A stretch of DNA of 7,121 nt. It comes from Halococcaceae archaeon (lineage in GTDB: Archaea > Halobacteriota > Halobacteria > Halobacteriales > Halalkalicoccaceae). Position numbers and translations under genes: made by a program. The notes beneath the pieces are model-generated. The model saw nothing but the letters and a program-made list of their open reading frames with translations, did no database searches and was not told the origin of the DNA. The DNA lies in the NCBI GenBank assembly GCA_007128515.1, contig SKXI01000133.1, positions 1 to 7,121 of the forward strand. The letters run 5' to 3'. Positions 6,190 to 7,121 of the stretch are shown piece after piece; the stretch's first letter is position 1; each line of letters starts with the position of its first letter.

Positions 6190-6938
6190 CCGCCGGGACC
6201 GGGCTCACGGACGTGGGGAGGAGCGAGCTACCGACGGAGATCGTCCTCGAACTCGAGTCGGTCGACGGCGGATACGGCGACCTGCAGGTGCTCTACGACC
6301 TCTCGCTCGGACTGGGTGAGGGGGAGGTGGTCTGCCTGATCGGGCCGAACGGTGCCGGCAAGAGCACCGTCCTGCGGACGGTCTTCGGCCTCATCGAACC
6401 GTGGAGCGGCCGGGTGCTGCTCCGGGGAGAGGAGATATCCGGGACCGCGCCCGAAGAGGTCGTCCGACTGGGCGTCGGCTACGTGCCCCAGGTCAAGAAC
6501 GTCTTCGGGTCGCTCACCGTCCACGAGAACCTCCAGATCGGCGGGACCGCACGCGAAGAGAGCGAGGGGGTGATCGCCGACCTCTACGAGCGGTTCCCGC
6601 TGCTCGCGGAGAAACGCGGCGCGAAGGCCAGGAGCCTCTCTGGGGGACAACGGCAGGTGCTCGCGCTCGCCCGCGCGCTCGTGATGGAGCCCGACGTGCT
6701 GTTGATCGACGAGCCCTCCGCGGGACTCGCGCCGACCGTCGTCGAGGACGTCTTCGAGAGCGTCCGGACCGTCAACGAGCTGGGGACCTCGGTCCTGATG
6801 ATCGAGCAAAACGCCCGTGCCGGCCTCGGTATCTCGGATCGGGGCTACGTCCTCGACCAGGGGACGGTGAAGTTCGCGGGCGACGCAGATGAGATCCTCG
6901 ATCACCCGGAGGTCGCAGAGCTCTACCTCGGCGGCTGA
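6186..6938 (+). CDS. livF: Branched-chain amino acid-type ABC transporter ATP-binding protein LivF
   Basis: This 250-residue ATPase is expected to form a heterodimer with LivG under the LivH/LivM permease. It shows Walker A GPNGAGKST (53-61), Q-loop Gln102 in YVPQVKNVF, signature LSGGQ (151-155), Walker B VLLIDEP (171-177; Asp175, Glu176) and D-loop GLAP (180-183). The H-loop position carries Gln208 in MIEQNA. This is the usual LivF form and distinguishes it from LivG, which has His. About 18 extra N-terminal residues precede the core. It starts in an ATGA overlap with livG; GGTGGTGGAGG lies directly upstream. It is the last gene of the cluster, and I see no T-rich terminator in the bases after its stop. 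Confidence 0.93.
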   Translation: MTAGTGLTDVGRSELPTEIVLELESVDGGYGDLQVLYDLSLGLGEGEVVCLIGPNGAGKSTVLRTVFGLIEPWSGRVLLRGEEISGTAPEEVVRLGVGYVPQVKNVFGSLTVHENLQIGGTAREESEGVIADLYERFPLLAEKRGAKARSLSGGQRQVLALARALVMEPDVLLIDEPSAGLAPTVVEDVFESVRTVNELGTSVLMIEQNARAGLGISDRGYVLDQGTVKFAGDADEILDHPEVAELYLGG

Positions 6939-6981
6939 GAGTCGCTCCTCGGGTTCGAGTGCGCCGTTCGTCGGTTCGGGT

Positions 6982-6991
6982 CGTTCGAACG
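6982..6991. repeat. Perfect 10-bp palindrome CGTTCGAACG
   Basis: A perfect dyad in the livF-downstream intergenic region, four bases before the 14-bp palindrome at 6996-7009. GTTCG also occurs at 6953, 6966 and 6974, so this stretch carries four copies of that pentamer in 35 bases. Confidence 0.5.
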
Positions 6992-6995
6992 CCCA

Positions 6996-7009
6996 CCTGT
7001 GATCACAGG
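6996..7009. promoter_or_regulatory. Perfect 14-bp palindrome, candidate operator upstream of the gene at 7046
   Basis: CCTGTGATCACAGG is perfectly self-complementary with no spacer. It ends 36 bases before the ATG at 7046 and lies just upstream of the weak AT-richer element ACCGATAG (7014-7021) that could serve as its TATA box. A dimeric regulator bound here would be next to the basal promoter. It could also mark the 3' end of the liv transcript, but with no loop it is a poor RNA hairpin. Confidence 0.45.
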
Positions 7010-7013
7010 GGCA

Positions 7014-7021
7014 ACCGATAG
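7014..7021 (+). promoter_or_regulatory. Weak TATA-like element for the gene at 7046
   Basis: ACCGATAG is the least GC-rich stretch close to the expected distance (about 28 bases) from the ATG at 7046, consistent with a leaderless transcript. The match to an archaeal TATA box is poor. Confidence 0.25.
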
Positions 7022-7045
7022 GCGGCTCCTCCGCCCACTCCCGGT

Positions 7046-7121
7046 ATGGGCACGCGATACGACGAGGGCGACGCGGTCGCGACGCCGGACGGTCGGGGCG
7101 TCGTCGCGGCGGTCCTCACCG
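7046..7121 (+). CDS. Unrecognised small haloarchaeal-type protein, 3' end outside window
   Basis: The frame opens with ATG at 7046 and stays open to the window edge. The 25 visible residues begin MGTRYDEGDAVATPDGRGVV. The pattern GDxVxTPDGxGVVxxV resembles the first strands of small SH3/KOW-like beta barrels, but too little is visible to assign a family. No Shine-Dalgarno site precedes the ATG (CACTCCCGGT), which fits a leaderless transcript. Coding is supported by high GC in the third codon position (for example GGC ACG, GAC GCG GTC GCG) and by its position after a plausible promoter. Function is unknown. Confidence 0.55.
   Translation, partial: MGTRYDEGDAVATPDGRGVVAAVLT

Noticed and set aside
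6807..6809. Gln instead of His at the LivF H-loop (Gln208)
   Set aside because: LivF proteins normally have this EQN form, so it is not a sign of inactivation.

Overview
The window is dense, GC-rich DNA with acidic proteins, a Tat-dependent lipoprotein carrying an Asp/Glu-rich linker, an AT-rich archaeal-type TATA element just upstream of an apparently leaderless gene, and ATGA-overlapping genes. Together these point to a halophilic archaeon (class Halobacteria). The genus cannot be decided from the sequence. All recognised genes are on the + strand.

Layout. Positions 1-1859 hold two overlapping MetE-family genes. The first is cut by the window edge and has lost its zinc ligands. The second is a complete catalytic-type barrel with His227, Cys229, Glu251 and Cys312. 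Together they look like a MetE split into a non-catalytic and a catalytic half, for methionine synthesis from homocysteine. Positions 1860-2013 are a 154-base intergenic region with a long inverted repeat (GAAA loop), an AT-rich TATA element and a 10-base direct repeat on either side of that element.

Positions 2014-6938 hold a complete branched-chain amino acid-type (HAAT/Liv) ABC importer in the canonical order: binding lipoprotein, two permeases and two ATPases. The four transporter genes after the binding protein are packed tightly: livH-livM-livG-livF junctions are all ATGA overlaps. The livJ-livH gap is the exception. It holds 53 bases and a 17-codon mini-ORF that starts on the livJ stop and ends 3 bases before livH, in the livH frame.

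Positions 6939-7045 are a short intergenic region with two adjacent perfect palindromes (10 and 14 bp). From 7046 the first 25 codons of an unrecognised gene run off the window.

Most of the window is ordinary haloarchaeal metabolism and transport. I do not see a clearly new system. The points most worth a second look are the degenerate MetE partner, the mini-ORF before livH, the repeat architecture around the liv promoter and the double palindrome before the last gene. I found no tRNA or rRNA, CRISPR array, insertion sequence or origin.
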